Positions 36,571-45,323 of a stretch of 64,000 nucleotides of DNA are shown in pieces. The notes beneath the pieces are model-generated. The model was not told where the DNA came from, ran no database searches, and saw only the letters and a program-made list of their open reading frames with translations. Position 1 is the stretch's first letter, and each line of letters opens with the position of its first letter. The stretch spans positions 48,518 to 112,517 of the forward strand of contig NZ_JACJRE010000025.1 in assembly GCF_014697075.1 (NCBI RefSeq), written 5' to 3'. The DNA comes from Tolypothrix sp. FACHB-123. GTDB taxonomy: Bacteria; Cyanobacteriota; Cyanobacteriia; Cyanobacteriales; Nostocaceae. Made by a program: the position numbers and the translations under genes.

Positions 36571-36585
36571 AAGCTTCGTACAATT
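36571..36585 (+). promoter_or_regulatory. Promoter-like motif upstream of ccmK4
   Basis: AAGCTTCGTACAATT, 14 of 15 bases identical to the motif at 36182, placed 43 bp before the ccmK4 start in the short gap after ccmK3. Confidence 0.45.
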
Positions 36586-36628
36586 AACTTGTAACACTAC
36601 CTAAGTTTATTCATACAGGAGATTATTA

Positions 36629-36979
36629 ATGTCATTACAGGCAGTTGGAGCGCTAGAAACTAAAGGTTTTCCTGCTGTGTTAGCCGCAGCAGATGCAATG
36701 GTTAAAGCTGGTCGAGTTACCCTTGTAGGGTATATCCGCGTTGGTAGCGCTCGTTTTACAGTCAATATTCGCGGCGATGTCTCGGAAGTCAAAACCGCTA
36801 TGGCTGCCGGTGTGGAAGCTGCTGAAAATGTTTATGGTGGTACCTTGGAATCTTGGGTAATTATTCCCAGACCTCATGAAAACGTTGAAGCTGTTCTACC
36901 TATTGGCTATACCGATGCGGTTCAACAGTATAGAGAATCTGTAGAAAACCCCATTATCAGATCTGGCAACGGGCGCTAG
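36629..36979 (+). CDS. ccmK4: Carboxysome shell protein CcmK4
   Basis: 116 residues with one BMC domain: [52 protein letters not shown] and [16 protein letters not shown]. The [11 protein letters not shown] pattern and the RPHENV stretch match CcmK4. It forms hexagonal tiles of the beta-carboxysome shell; the central pore is lined by residues around [13 protein letters not shown] lies 7 bases before the ATG. It follows ccmK3 after 85 bp with its own promoter-like motif, so it may be expressed alone or together with it. The tail beyond residue 100 is variable. Confidence 0.93.
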   Translation: MSLQAVGALETKGFPAVLAAADAMVKAGRVTLVGYIRVGSARFTVNIRGDVSEVKTAMAAGVEAAENVYGGTLESWVIIPRPHENVEAVLPIGYTDAVQQYRESVENPIIRSGNGR

Positions 36980-37758
36980 ATTTAATTTCATCGTTTCTCG
37001 CCCCAAGTAGAAATAAAATATTACCCTCTGCGCCTTGACAATTAACTTTTGCCAAGACGCAATTAATTATATTTCTACATATTTATTACCGATTTTTGGA
37101 GATTGCCCTGTGCTATCTACTATATTTTGGCGGACATTGTCAGCAACACAATGTAACATAAACGCGATCGCAGAGGCTGTGAAAGCTGAAGAAAATCTTC
37201 ATTTATGAGAAATTTAAGTATATAGAGCAGGATATTACCCTGATGGGTACTATCAAATTTCCAGTAATCCTATTAGATAATGGTGGTATATCTTGCTTTT
37301 AAGTTAAATAAGGTTGGCAAAATGTTGAAGAGAGTTCAAAAATGCTGATATTCTCACAGAGAGACTCTGGAGATATGAAACTTATATGAATCAAACTACG
37401 TCTGGATTTGAGGTGAATTTTATTCACTCATGCGATCGCTTGCAACATGCCAGCTTTTCTTGACCCCTCTAGAAGACAAGTGTATCTTAATTGACTTACA
37501 CTGCGCAGGTCGGTTCTCTCAGTTGTGAATTTATTAAGTTTACAAAAATTTATAACTTACAAAGTAGAGAAAAATGCCTCAATTAGTTGGGTTTCCAGTA
37601 GTTGGCGATCGACAGTTAAGACCGACAAAGGATAATTTCTGCATAAGTTTAGTCCTTTGAGACGTAATAAAAATGGAATCACTAAAAAATCTTCCCTAGA
37701 AGATTCAGTTAGGGGCAGCTGCCAGTTAATAAGTTAAGTGCAGAAAATGGGGGTTGTA
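36980..37758. other. Long gene-free stretch upstream of the HetZ-related gene
   Basis: No convincing gene in 779 bp. A 28-codon frame from the ATG at 37574 (MPQLVGFPVVGDRQLRPTKD and on) has no ribosome site and is probably chance. HIP1 sites occur at about 37163 and 37433. The length suggests a large regulatory region for the HetZ-related gene, but I see no clear operator. Confidence 0.4.
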
Positions 37759-38934
37759 ATGCAAACTTTAAAACAGGGTTTTGAGGAGTACAATCTCACT
37801 ATGGCAACAGAAGCCGACAAACTGGCACAATATTGGCGACAACGTCTTGTAAGTGAGTGTCCACAACAAAGTCAGGCAGCCATAGAAAGTATAGTCCTTT
37901 GGTTATTGGGGCGTGATAACCAACGCTTTGATATGCTCAATCCCAAAGAACTTGAGATAGCCAAGCAAGCAATGGAATATCGTTACCGGATTTTGTTACA
38001 ACGTTACTTAGGTACAGGAAGAGAACGTGCTTATCGTAACCTCATCACACGCTTAGCCAGTTTGATGACCTTAAGGAACAAAATTCAAACTTGGGTATCT
38101 TTAAGCCGCGATCGCCAGCGCAGTGTCATGGATGTACTACAAGAAATTATCCAAGAATTATTACAAAGCGATTCTTACATTCAAGACCAAATGGCTTGTA
38201 TCGCCGAAATTACCACCGATCGCCGTTTACGAGATACTTTGCTATTTGCTAGTATCGAAGAATACTGCTTGCGCCCAGTACGCAATCAACCCTTGCTAGT
38301 TTATCGCTTCGTCAATTACCTCCGTCGGACTCAACGAGGAGGCTTAACTCAAGTACCCAGCAGCGATTTGATTCGCCTAATTTCCGAAGAAATCCTCACA
38401 GATGACAGCGATAATCGGATTAACTTAGTTGATAGTCAAGCGATCGCGGAATATGAAGAAGCGCAAGAACTAGAACAGCAACAAATTTTGCGTCAGTCCG
38501 TCCAACAAGAATTTGAAGTATACTTACAAGAAAATCTGGGAACCGAAGCAGTAGAGTGGCTGCGACTGTATCTGCAAGGTAAGTCTCAAGACGAAATCGC
38601 CAAAGTCCTCAACAAGCAAATTAAAGAAGTATACAGATTGCGGGAAAAAATCAGCTACCATGCCGTGCGCGTATTTGCCCTCAAAGGTAAACCGGAACTA
38701 GTAGATAATTGGTTAGCAATTTCCTTGCAAGAACACAACCTAGGGCTTACACAAAACCAATGGCAGCAACTCTATGCCCAATTGTCTCATCTGGGACAGC
38801 AGGTTTTGAATTTACGCAAAGCGGGTAACTCTATTGAAGCCACAGCACAACAATTAAAACTAAAAACCCATCAGGTGATGGGAGAATGGGCTAAAGTCTA
38901 TCTCGCCGCCCAAACTTTAAGAACTCAGGAGTAA
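37759..38934 (+). CDS. HetZ-related protein
   Basis: About 391 residues, soluble, mostly helical. The C-terminal half has LRLYLQGKSQDEIAKVLN, a helix-turn-helix-like segment, then ISYHAVRVFAL and LVDNWLAISLQEHNLGLTQNQW. The last stretch is very similar to the corresponding region of HetZ, the heterocyst differentiation regulator, but the N-terminus differs, so this is a HetZ-related paralogue found also in cyanobacteria without heterocysts. It probably binds DNA. I use the ATG at 37759 with GGGGG before it; GTG at 37738 and ATG at 37747 are in frame. Preceded by 779 bp of non-coding DNA. Confidence 0.6.
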   Translation: MQTLKQGFEEYNLTMATEADKLAQYWRQRLVSECPQQSQAAIESIVLWLLGRDNQRFDMLNPKELEIAKQAMEYRYRILLQRYLGTGRERAYRNLITRLASLMTLRNKIQTWVSLSRDRQRSVMDVLQEIIQELLQSDSYIQDQMACIAEITTDRRLRDTLLFASIEEYCLRPVRNQPLLVYRFVNYLRRTQRGGLTQVPSSDLIRLISEEILTDDSDNRINLVDSQAIAEYEEAQELEQQQILRQSVQQEFEVYLQENLGTEAVEWLRLYLQGKSQDEIAKVLNKQIKEVYRLREKISYHAVRVFALKGKPELVDNWLAISLQEHNLGLTQNQWQQLYAQLSHLGQQVLNLRKAGNSIEATAQQLKLKTHQVMGEWAKVYLAAQTLRTQE

Positions 38935-39290
38935 CAAAATTTAGATATAATCCTGGTATATACGCAGCGATTCTTAGGTAATACTTATACTGCCTGATAA
39001 TCTATTTATAAATAGAAACACTGAAAGTTAAGTATTGCAAAAATCGACAGATTCAAGTGTTAGATTTTGGATTAGGGATTTATCCCAAATCCACAATCCT
39101 AGCTCTAGTTCCTGCTAGATAGGTATTTGGATGGAGAATCACTTTCTGGGTCTGGCTGATAGGGACTATAGACATTAGTATTTAATTTCACTAGTGCTAA
39201 CATCTATAAAGTATCTTTATTTACTAAAGCAGAACTTAGACGCACAATAGAATAATAAACAAATAAAAAAAATATTAAATAATTAAACAT
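38935..39290. other. Intergenic region
   Basis: No gene seen in 356 bp. AT-rich, with no clear repeat or promoter. The start of the next gene at 39291 lacks an obvious ribosome site. Confidence 0.4.
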
Positions 39291-40517
39291 ATGTTGTCTT
39301 CAGAAGGCAATTTTACTGATAACAACGCCAGCGTGCCAGTTACAGATGAATTAGAATTAACGAATCTTGAGGAGTTACTTCGCGATCGCCAGCAGATCTT
39401 TTCCTTAATAGATCGTCTTTTATCCTTAGAAGTTTGCTTGTATCACCAAATTTTACCTTTGGAGTTAAAAGACAAGCAACTTTTACTAGGTATGGTTAAT
39501 TCACAAGATACAGAAGCATTAGATTACGTTAATCGAATTTTTTCCTCCCTTCAGTACACAATAGTGGATCGGGTAATTCCCAAAGAAATTCACCAAGCTA
39601 CTCTTTCAGCCTACCTCAGCTATAAAAACACATCCTCGCCACCAGTCAACTCTACTTCCAATCACAAAGCAGATCCCCCTATAGATCCAATAGATCAGTT
39701 TAATACTTACGCCACTACATATATTGAGACACCAGAAGAAATTGCACCAGCTTCTTTTCCCCAAGTAGATACATCTTTAAAAGAAAATCAAGAAAATCAA
39801 GAAAATAACCCTAGTGTTTCTAGAAATAGCAACCCTAAGCCGGAGCAGAATGAACAGAAAAAGACTGCTGAGGTAATACCGCCAAACCGCCTAACTGTTC
39901 CACCATTGCAAACTTCAGAGATATCCAGGCCCCTAGAATTTCTCATCGATTTACCGCCGAGGAAATTATTAGAACAGTTATTAGCTAGAGTTGTGCGTGG
40001 GGGAATTGGTCGCTTGTATTTGGAAAGACAGTACGATCAAGGCAGAATACTCTGGAGTGATAACGGAGTCTTGCAGTCAGTAGTAGAAAATCTGCCTACC
40101 TCGGTTTTTCAAGACATAATCAATGAATTCAAGAACTTTGCTGGTTTACCTATAGCCGCGCTGTCAGAACCAAAACAGGTAGAAAAGGAATGTAAATATA
40201 AAAATAATAATTTGTTGTTACGTTTACGGGTAATGCCGGGAATTTATGGTGAAGAGGCAACATTACAAGTGTTGCGGGGAGCCGCATTAAAATTTTATCA
40301 GCAGCAACAGTTAAATCGTCTCAGTCGCGATACTTTGGTTATGGCCCAAAAACTCAGCTTCAAGTTGCACGAACTAGAAAAAAGGCTAGTGACCAACAAT
40401 AATATGCAATCTGAGCAATTAAAAGCGGTGGTTACCCTAACTCAACTAGTAGAAAATTTAGACAAACAACTCAACGTCTTAGCTGGGGATACTCAGCCAC
40501 CTAAAAATAGTAACTAA
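39291..40517 (+). CDS. PilB/GspE N-terminal-domain-like protein without ATPase core
   Basis: 408 residues. Residues about 25-115 resemble the N1 domain of type IV pilus and type II secretion ATPases (PilB/GspE): LLSLEVCLYHQILPLELKDKQLLLGMVNSQDTEALDYVNRIFSSL. A P/N/S-rich linker (about 120-215) joins a second domain (about 220-335: RKLLEQLLARVVRGGIGRLYLERQYDQGRILWSDNGVLQ), like the PilB N2 domain. It then ends in a coiled coil, with no Walker A/B motor. So it looks like a PilB paralogue stripped of its ATPase, perhaps an adaptor that binds pilus or regulatory partners. The linker has tandem ENQENQ repeats. Confidence 0.6.
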   Translation: MLSSEGNFTDNNASVPVTDELELTNLEELLRDRQQIFSLIDRLLSLEVCLYHQILPLELKDKQLLLGMVNSQDTEALDYVNRIFSSLQYTIVDRVIPKEIHQATLSAYLSYKNTSSPPVNSTSNHKADPPIDPIDQFNTYATTYIETPEEIAPASFPQVDTSLKENQENQENNPSVSRNSNPKPEQNEQKKTAEVIPPNRLTVPPLQTSEISRPLEFLIDLPPRKLLEQLLARVVRGGIGRLYLERQYDQGRILWSDNGVLQSVVENLPTSVFQDIINEFKNFAGLPIAALSEPKQVEKECKYKNNNLLLRLRVMPGIYGEEATLQVLRGAALKFYQQQQLNRLSRDTLVMAQKLSFKLHELEKRLVTNNNMQSEQLKAVVTLTQLVENLDKQLNVLAGDTQPPKNSN

Positions 40518-40818
40518 CATTCTGCTGTGTCAGTGAAACCGCTGATTTCGATCCCATACATAATTGTTATGTTGTACTAGAATATCAGACCTTATACCAA
40601 TTCTTAATTTCTCCTTTTTAATTAAGAGACTTCAGATTGCATCTAAGTTTCTAGACTGAAATGTCTGGCTGAATTGGAGCAAATTGGTATAAACATCTGA
40701 AACTTCTCAATTAATTTGCGATCCTATTCCTACCGTATTCATCTGCTGATTACGGTTTTAAAACTTAAAATATCCGCTCTAATGTTCTCCTCCTAAATCC
40801 ATTTTTTACAGATATTTC
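40518..40818. other. Intergenic region containing a MITE-like inverted repeat
   Basis: No gene. TTATACCAATT at 40592-40602 pairs exactly with AATTGGTATAA at 40682-40692, giving an 11-bp terminal inverted repeat around a 101-bp element. See findings for a related element at about 1825-1923. Confidence 0.7.
40592..40692. mobile_element. Possible 101-bp MITE-like element
   Basis: Perfect 11-bp terminal inverted repeats (TTATACCAATT/AATTGGTATAA) with an AT-rich interior. The interior contains ATGTCTGGCT (about 40662-40671). The complement AGCCAGACAT occurs in the candidate element at 1825-1923. There is no open reading frame of note. Confidence 0.45.
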
Positions 40819-41502
40819 ATGCAGACTGAGGTTTTTAGTGAACTTTTCCCCTTACTCAGTACAGCCAATCCCCAAACTTTAGAGTGGCTGCTGAATGTTG
40901 CGATTGAACATGAATACCCAGCAGAACGAGCCGTTTTAATGGAAGATGCGTGGGGTAATGCCGTTTACTTCGTGGTTTCAGGATGGGTGAAAGTCCGGCG
41001 CACATCCGGAGATAATTTTGTCGCCTTAGCAATTTTAGGGCGAGGCGATTTTTTTGGAGAGATGGCAGTTTTAGATGAATCTCCCCGCTCAACTGATGTC
41101 ATTGCTCTTTCAACGGTAAAATTGCTGAGTGTTGCTAGAGAGCGTTTTATTCAAATATTGTTTAAAGACCCGCATTTACATCACCGAATGCTACAACTGA
41201 TGGTGCGGCGATTGCGACAAATCAACCTCCGCCTGCAAATGCGTTCTTCACCACCAGCCGTCAAACTAGCTCAGACTTTAGTGAGTTTGGGAGAAAGTTA
41301 CGGTCAAAAATCTGACAAGGGAAGAGAAATTTTTAACATTCCCTTTAAAGATTTAGCGGAAGTCACAGAAATTAGTGTTGATGAAACTAGCAAAATTATG
41401 GACAAGCTCCATGAAAAAGGCTGGATTGAAATTGACAGTACAAATAACATTATTTACTTGGTCAATTTCAAACAGTTGATTAATTTAGCTGGGAAAGTTT
41501 AG
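40819..41502 (+). CDS. Crp/Fnr-family transcription regulator
   Basis: 227 residues. A cyclic-nucleotide-binding-type beta barrel (about 25-125: VVSGWVKVRRTSGDNFVALAILGRGDFFGEMAVLDESPRSTDVIAL) with the FGEMAVLDESPRSTD phosphate-binding cassette, so it could bind cAMP or a similar ligand. A long helix follows, then a winged helix-turn-helix (about 150-220: FKDLAEVTEISVDETSKIMDKLHEKGWIEI). No Fe-S or heme cysteines are seen. It acts as a homodimer on DNA. It starts at the ATG at 40819. Its gene follows the PilB-like gene after 301 bp containing the MITE-like element. Confidence 0.9.
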   Translation: MQTEVFSELFPLLSTANPQTLEWLLNVAIEHEYPAERAVLMEDAWGNAVYFVVSGWVKVRRTSGDNFVALAILGRGDFFGEMAVLDESPRSTDVIALSTVKLLSVARERFIQILFKDPHLHHRMLQLMVRRLRQINLRLQMRSSPPAVKLAQTLVSLGESYGQKSDKGREIFNIPFKDLAEVTEISVDETSKIMDKLHEKGWIEIDSTNNIIYLVNFKQLINLAGKV

Positions 41503-41583
41503 GGATTGGGCATGGGGGAGCCAGTGGTTGGACGGGTTCCCAAGGGCGCAGTGGCTCCAAAATCTTCCAAAATATAAGATTTC

Positions 41584-42156
41584 TTATCTCCCTTGCCCTT
41601 CTATTCCCTGTTGCTCTTGTTTGCAAGTTCCACCTGTGAGGGTATAGTTATCTACCTGAACCCAGCTATCTTGACCTATTGCCCAGAATCCCGTGACGAT
41701 GTGGTACTCAGATTCATTACCTGTGACGAATCTTAGTGTTAAGGGTAGGTATTGGGGTAATCTGCCAAACTTGATTTCTACAAATGATTTTTGATTAGCA
41801 TCTCGCACGCCAAAAGAACCATCTGTGACATTTTCGGATGTGCGCACGTAGGCTTTTAACTCATATTCGGTATTAGGCTGTAGTTTAAGGCGCTGGCTGA
41901 TACCATTCCATCCATTAATATTGCGCATGGAAATATTGTTTTGACCGGAATTGCTGTTTCCTATGGCTAAATCAACAGCAGTGTTCCCTTCAGCAACCCA
42001 AGGACTGCTAACTTTTGGGCTGATTTGTTCTTCAAAATCGCCATCCAAAAGGGGAGTAGGACAGGTGGCTGCTACTTTAGCGGAGCCAAGATCATGGATA
42101 ATTCCAATGGTAATAAATAATGCAACTGTGCCGAGCGCGAACTGTTTGCTAGTCAT
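41584..42156 (-). CDS. Secreted protein with a carbohydrate-binding-like fold
   Basis: 190 residues. An N-terminal hydrophobic segment (about 5-28) is a signal peptide or anchor. The rest is beta-rich, with LLDGDFEEQ near the start and NTEYELKAYVRTSE mid-way, which resembles the jelly-roll folds of CBM4/9-type modules. No enzyme motif is visible. It likely acts in the periplasm or on the cell surface, where it could bind glycans; the assignment is by fold resemblance only. The start at 42156 lies 27 bp left of the ATG-rich leader. Confidence 0.5.
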   Translation of the reverse strand: MTSKQFALGTVALFITIGIIHDLGSAKVAATCPTPLLDGDFEEQISPKVSSPWVAEGNTAVDLAIGNSNSGQNNISMRNINGWNGISQRLKLQPNTEYELKAYVRTSENVTDGSFGVRDANQKSFVEIKFGRLPQYLPLTLRFVTGNESEYHIVTGFWAIGQDSWVQVDNYTLTGGTCKQEQQGIEGQGR

Positions 42157-42349
42157 TTATGCTGACCTTTTGACTCAGGGCGATTACCCAAGCCAATGAG
42201 TATATAATATGCCCAGCAAATCTGGTTGAGGGAAATTACTGAAGGTTGTGATTTTCGCCATCAGAGCGATCGCACTCAGCTTTGTCATGGTAGAAAACAG
42301 TTAAAAGTGCGATCGCTTATTGTAGGGAATTCCCTAGAATTGTTTTTGA

Positions 42350-43111
42350 TTACCTACCATTACGAATTTTTCTTTCGATCACCGAAATCCGCTCTTGAGT
42401 TCCTGGATGGCTACTCAAAAACGATGGTGCAGAAGATTGACGCACTAATTTTCTCATAAATGCAGGCATCGCATTGAGATTGTACCCAGCCCTTCTCATA
42501 TACTGCAATCCCTTGTCATCAGCGTCAAATTCTGCTTCCCGGCTATTAGGTAAGTCCACAGCCAGCTTATAAGCTATGGCGGTGACAGCACTTTGATCTA
42601 AACCTGCAAGGGAGGCTGCACCTTGAGCCAGTTGTGTTTGTTTCAACTTATCGATCAGGTCGTTGTTGCAAATATGCGCAATTTCATGTGCGATCACAGA
42701 TGCTAATTGGTCTTCATTATCGGCTGCATTTATTAGCCCAGTGTTAACGTATACATATCCACCTGTGGTTGCAAAGGCATTAATACTAGAGTCTCGAACT
42801 ACGTAAAATTTAAAGGGAACTTGAGAGCAGTTACTAGCTCTAGCTAGGCGTTGACCAACACGGTTCACATAAGCATTGGTTTTGGAATTAGAATCTAGTC
42901 GATAATTTTGTCTAACCTGCTGGTGAATATTTTGTCCTAAGGCGACTGTTTGCTGTGGGGAAATGTTGGACAGTTGTAATAATTGCACCCCATTAAATAT
43001 TAGCCGCTCCCAAGGAATTGCATTAGCTGGCGTCAGGGAGGTGAAGCCTACGCCTACAGCAGTTCCTACACCAAGTAAGACAGAAAGACTTTTACGCATT
43101 CTGGAAATCAT
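42350..43111 (-). CDS. M48-family zinc metallopeptidase
   Basis: About 253 residues. An N-terminal signal/anchor helix (about 8-28, ending ANAIP), then a peptidase domain with the catalytic HEIAH (AHEIAHICNND, about residue 142) and the downstream third zinc ligand Glu in NSREAEFDADDKGLQYM. This is the M48 (Ste24/HtpX/BepA-like) family; the short form without further membrane helices resembles periplasmic BepA/LoiP-type proteases used in envelope quality control. I use the ATG at 43111; an alternative ATG four codons on is possible. It is divergent to the small gene at 43321. Confidence 0.85.
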   Translation of the reverse strand: MISRMRKSLSVLLGVGTAVGVGFTSLTPANAIPWERLIFNGVQLLQLSNISPQQTVALGQNIHQQVRQNYRLDSNSKTNAYVNRVGQRLARASNCSQVPFKFYVVRDSSINAFATTGGYVYVNTGLINAADNEDQLASVIAHEIAHICNNDLIDKLKQTQLAQGAASLAGLDQSAVTAIAYKLAVDLPNSREAEFDADDKGLQYMRRAGYNLNAMPAFMRKLVRQSSAPSFLSSHPGTQERISVIERKIRNGR

Positions 43112-43304
43112 AACAAAAAGTTTCAAAGTAATGAACAGCAAAATTGGGTTTTTATTTTTGGGAAACTTAATTATTTTGCTTAAAAAACATAAGAAAATAT
43201 GTTATTAACTTATTTCCATAAAACGATAAAAGTATTGAATAATCTGCTTAATTAGTTAGATTAGTTAATATTTTAGCGAAACATTTGGGCAAAGAAACCA
43301 GCAC

Positions 43305-43313
43305 AAAGGAGGA
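43305..43313 (+). promoter_or_regulatory. Strong ribosome site AAAGGAGGA
   Basis: Seven bases before the TTG at 43321. It is the main reason to believe the small open frame there. Confidence 0.6.
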
Positions 43314-43320
43314 ATTTTAC

Positions 43321-43548
43321 TTGAAAATTCATACTTTCACGATCAGTCGCCAGCATTCAACAACTGTGTGCCGCAATCCAAAGTATGAAGATAACGCTCA
43401 AGATTATCGCAGTAAGCTGATATTAAATCACATCGAGCAATATATTCAAAAATTTAACCATAATAACGATTTTTTTAGTGAGTTTTGCAAGAAGGCGGCT
43501 CAATATTCTTGCTTTTGCAACTTAGCGACACTAATAAAAGTTTGGTAA
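43321..43548 (+). CDS. Small hypothetical protein
   Basis: A 75-codon frame from TTG with an unusually strong ribosome site (AAAGGAGGA). The product has five cysteines (e.g. KKAAQYSCFCNL near the end), is basic, and has no recognised domain. It may be real, but short and TTG-initiated; it sits in a 560-bp space between divergent and same-strand genes. I would not insist on it. Confidence 0.35.
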   Translation: MKIHTFTISRQHSTTVCRNPKYEDNAQDYRSKLILNHIEQYIQKFNHNNDFFSEFCKKAAQYSCFCNLATLIKVW

Positions 43549-43668
43549 CAAAAAATCCGAAAATTGGAAACTTGGCTTTGAAGCTTACAATAATCGAACC
43601 TTCAATCACTTAATAATTAGAGAATCTATTTACTAACAAACTTAGCCATATTTTAGGAAGTTAATTGT

Positions 43669-44151
43669 ATGATTCATCACATTTCTATTGCGGTTCAAAA
43701 CCCCCTACATGTTGCCCAAGTTATCGCTGAAGTTTGGCGAGGACAAGCTTTTCCGTTCTTTCCTTGTCCAGGTAGTTACATGGCTTTACCTATGGATGAA
43801 CATGGAACAGTGATTGAAGTGCTACCGTTACAAACTCAGCTAGTACCGGGTACAGATGATGAGCAGTCTCAGTTTGTACAGGTTAATGACTCTAGAGGGA
43901 TCACAGCTACTCATGCAGCTATCTCTGTTCCAATTAGCCAAGAAGAAATTGAAGCAATTGGTAAACGAGAAGGTTGGCGGGTATTGCGTTGTAATCGAGA
44001 TGGTTTTTTTGATGTGATTGAGTTCTGGTTGGAGAACACAGTAATGTTAGAATTGCTCACACCAGAAATGACTGCTGAATATTTAGCAGTGATACATCCA
44101 GAAAATCTCAAGAGAATTTTTACGGCTAACCCCATCCTAGCCAGTGTTTAA
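43669..44151 (+). CDS. VOC-superfamily-like protein
   Basis: 160 residues. N-terminal IHHISIAVQNP and the second half's THAAISVP, IEFWLENTVMLELLTP are the beta-alpha-beta-beta-beta units of the vicinal oxygen chelate (glyoxalase/dioxygenase) fold, but the usual metal ligands are only partly present (His near residue 4, Glu in MLELL), so catalysis is uncertain. Soluble. Starts at the ATG at 43669. It converges with the TPR gene; a perfect hairpin (44214-44240) lies between the two stops. Confidence 0.65.
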   Translation: MIHHISIAVQNPLHVAQVIAEVWRGQAFPFFPCPGSYMALPMDEHGTVIEVLPLQTQLVPGTDDEQSQFVQVNDSRGITATHAAISVPISQEEIEAIGKREGWRVLRCNRDGFFDVIEFWLENTVMLELLTPEMTAEYLAVIHPENLKRIFTANPILASV

Positions 44152-44213
44152 AAATTTTAGTTTAGGGATTTCCAAGTCAAAAAATATTCTCTTGCTATTG
44201 TTCACCGTTGACG

Positions 44214-44240
44214 GTTGACGGTTGACTGTGAACCGTCAAC
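44214..44240. terminator. Perfect hairpin between convergent genes
   Basis: GTTGACGGTT (44214-44223) pairs over 10 bp with AACCGTCAAC (44231-44240), with a 7-base loop. It lies between the stops of the genes at 44151 and 44298, so it may serve both directions. The sequence CGGTTGA repeats as a heptamer around the left arm, tying it to the heptamer repeats elsewhere. Confidence 0.6.
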
Positions 44241-44297
44241 AAAATGAAGCTGTAGTTTATTTTTTGGAGTTCCCTAAGCTTTAGCCTTCCTAGAAAT

Positions 44298-45323
44298 CTA
44301 GGATAAGGCGTTGATGAACTGTTGTACTTTTTCTACAAGCGGTTGATATTCGATTTGTGTAGCTAAATCATGGGCGTTGCAATAGCATGATAGGGCTAAT
44401 TTTTTGCGTCTTCTTTTGGCGTAAAGGCTACCCATATTTAAGAAAGTAGAACTTTCTCCTAAGCGATCGCCCAATTCTTTATAAATTGCCACAGCTTGTT
44501 TATAGCATTTGAGCGCTTGCCAGTGATTTGCCAGGTTATTGTAAGTAAAACCAAGGTTGTTGAGGGTTGTGGCTTCCCCTGCTCTGTCTTTTAATGCCCG
44601 ACGTGTTAATAGTACTTGATAGTAGATTAACAGTGCTTGTTTAGGTTGCCCTAAATCGCTATACATTGAGGCAATATTATTCATGGTGGTAGCTTCGCCA
44701 ACTAAACTTTTGACAGCTCTTTGAATTGGCAATGCAGCTTGAAAATATTCTAGAGCTTGCTGATAGTCGCCTAAAGCACTGTAAGCAAACCCAATTCCAT
44801 TTAGTGTTGTAGCTTCACCAGAAAAGTCCCCTAGTAAGCGCCGCATCCTTAAAATTTGGTTTTGTAGCAATAGCGCTCGTTTTGGTTCTCCCAATCTGGT
44901 ATAAATTAATGCCACATCATTAAGTGTGGAAATTTCCCCTTGAGCGTCCTCTAATTTTCGGAAAATTTGTAGTGCGCCATCAAAATATTCTAGTGCTGGC
45001 GTAAACTTGCCTAGGCGGCTATAGGTAGAACCTAAATTGCTCAGTGCTGTGGCTTCGGCTCGGAGATTCCCAAATTCTCGCGCCACTTCCAATGCTTCCA
45101 CAAAACAATCTAATGCTCTTTGAGTTTGCCAGCAACCGAGGTGACCTAAACCAATGTCGTTTAATGTATGACCTTCTCTAGCTCGATCTGGGATAATGCG
45201 AGCTAACTTTAAATTTTCGGTAGCTAGTGCGAGATATTCTTGAAACTCCCCCCGCTTGTAGTAGCGGCTTGCCCGATCGCGACGTTGTTCCCATTCGGTG
45301 ACTGGATTTAAAGGTTGCGTCAT
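44298..45323 (-). CDS. TPR protein with seven to eight long repeats
   Basis: 341 residues, nearly all TPR. The repeats are about 40 residues long (e.g. GEATTLNGIGFAYSALGDYQQALEYF, GEATTMNNIASMYSDLGQPKQ), the spacing of the TPR_12/kinesin-light-chain type, in which each repeat begins GE-x-T-x-L-N. Their concave groove binds peptides. No other domain is attached. The protein is probably a scaffold in the cytoplasm; its partner is unknown. It starts at the ATG at 45323. Confidence 0.85.
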   Translation of the reverse strand: MTQPLNPVTEWEQRRDRASRYYKRGEFQEYLALATENLKLARIIPDRAREGHTLNDIGLGHLGCWQTQRALDCFVEALEVAREFGNLRAEATALSNLGSTYSRLGKFTPALEYFDGALQIFRKLEDAQGEISTLNDVALIYTRLGEPKRALLLQNQILRMRRLLGDFSGEATTLNGIGFAYSALGDYQQALEYFQAALPIQRAVKSLVGEATTMNNIASMYSDLGQPKQALLIYYQVLLTRRALKDRAGEATTLNNLGFTYNNLANHWQALKCYKQAVAIYKELGDRLGESSTFLNMGSLYAKRRRKKLALSCYCNAHDLATQIEYQPLVEKVQQFINALS

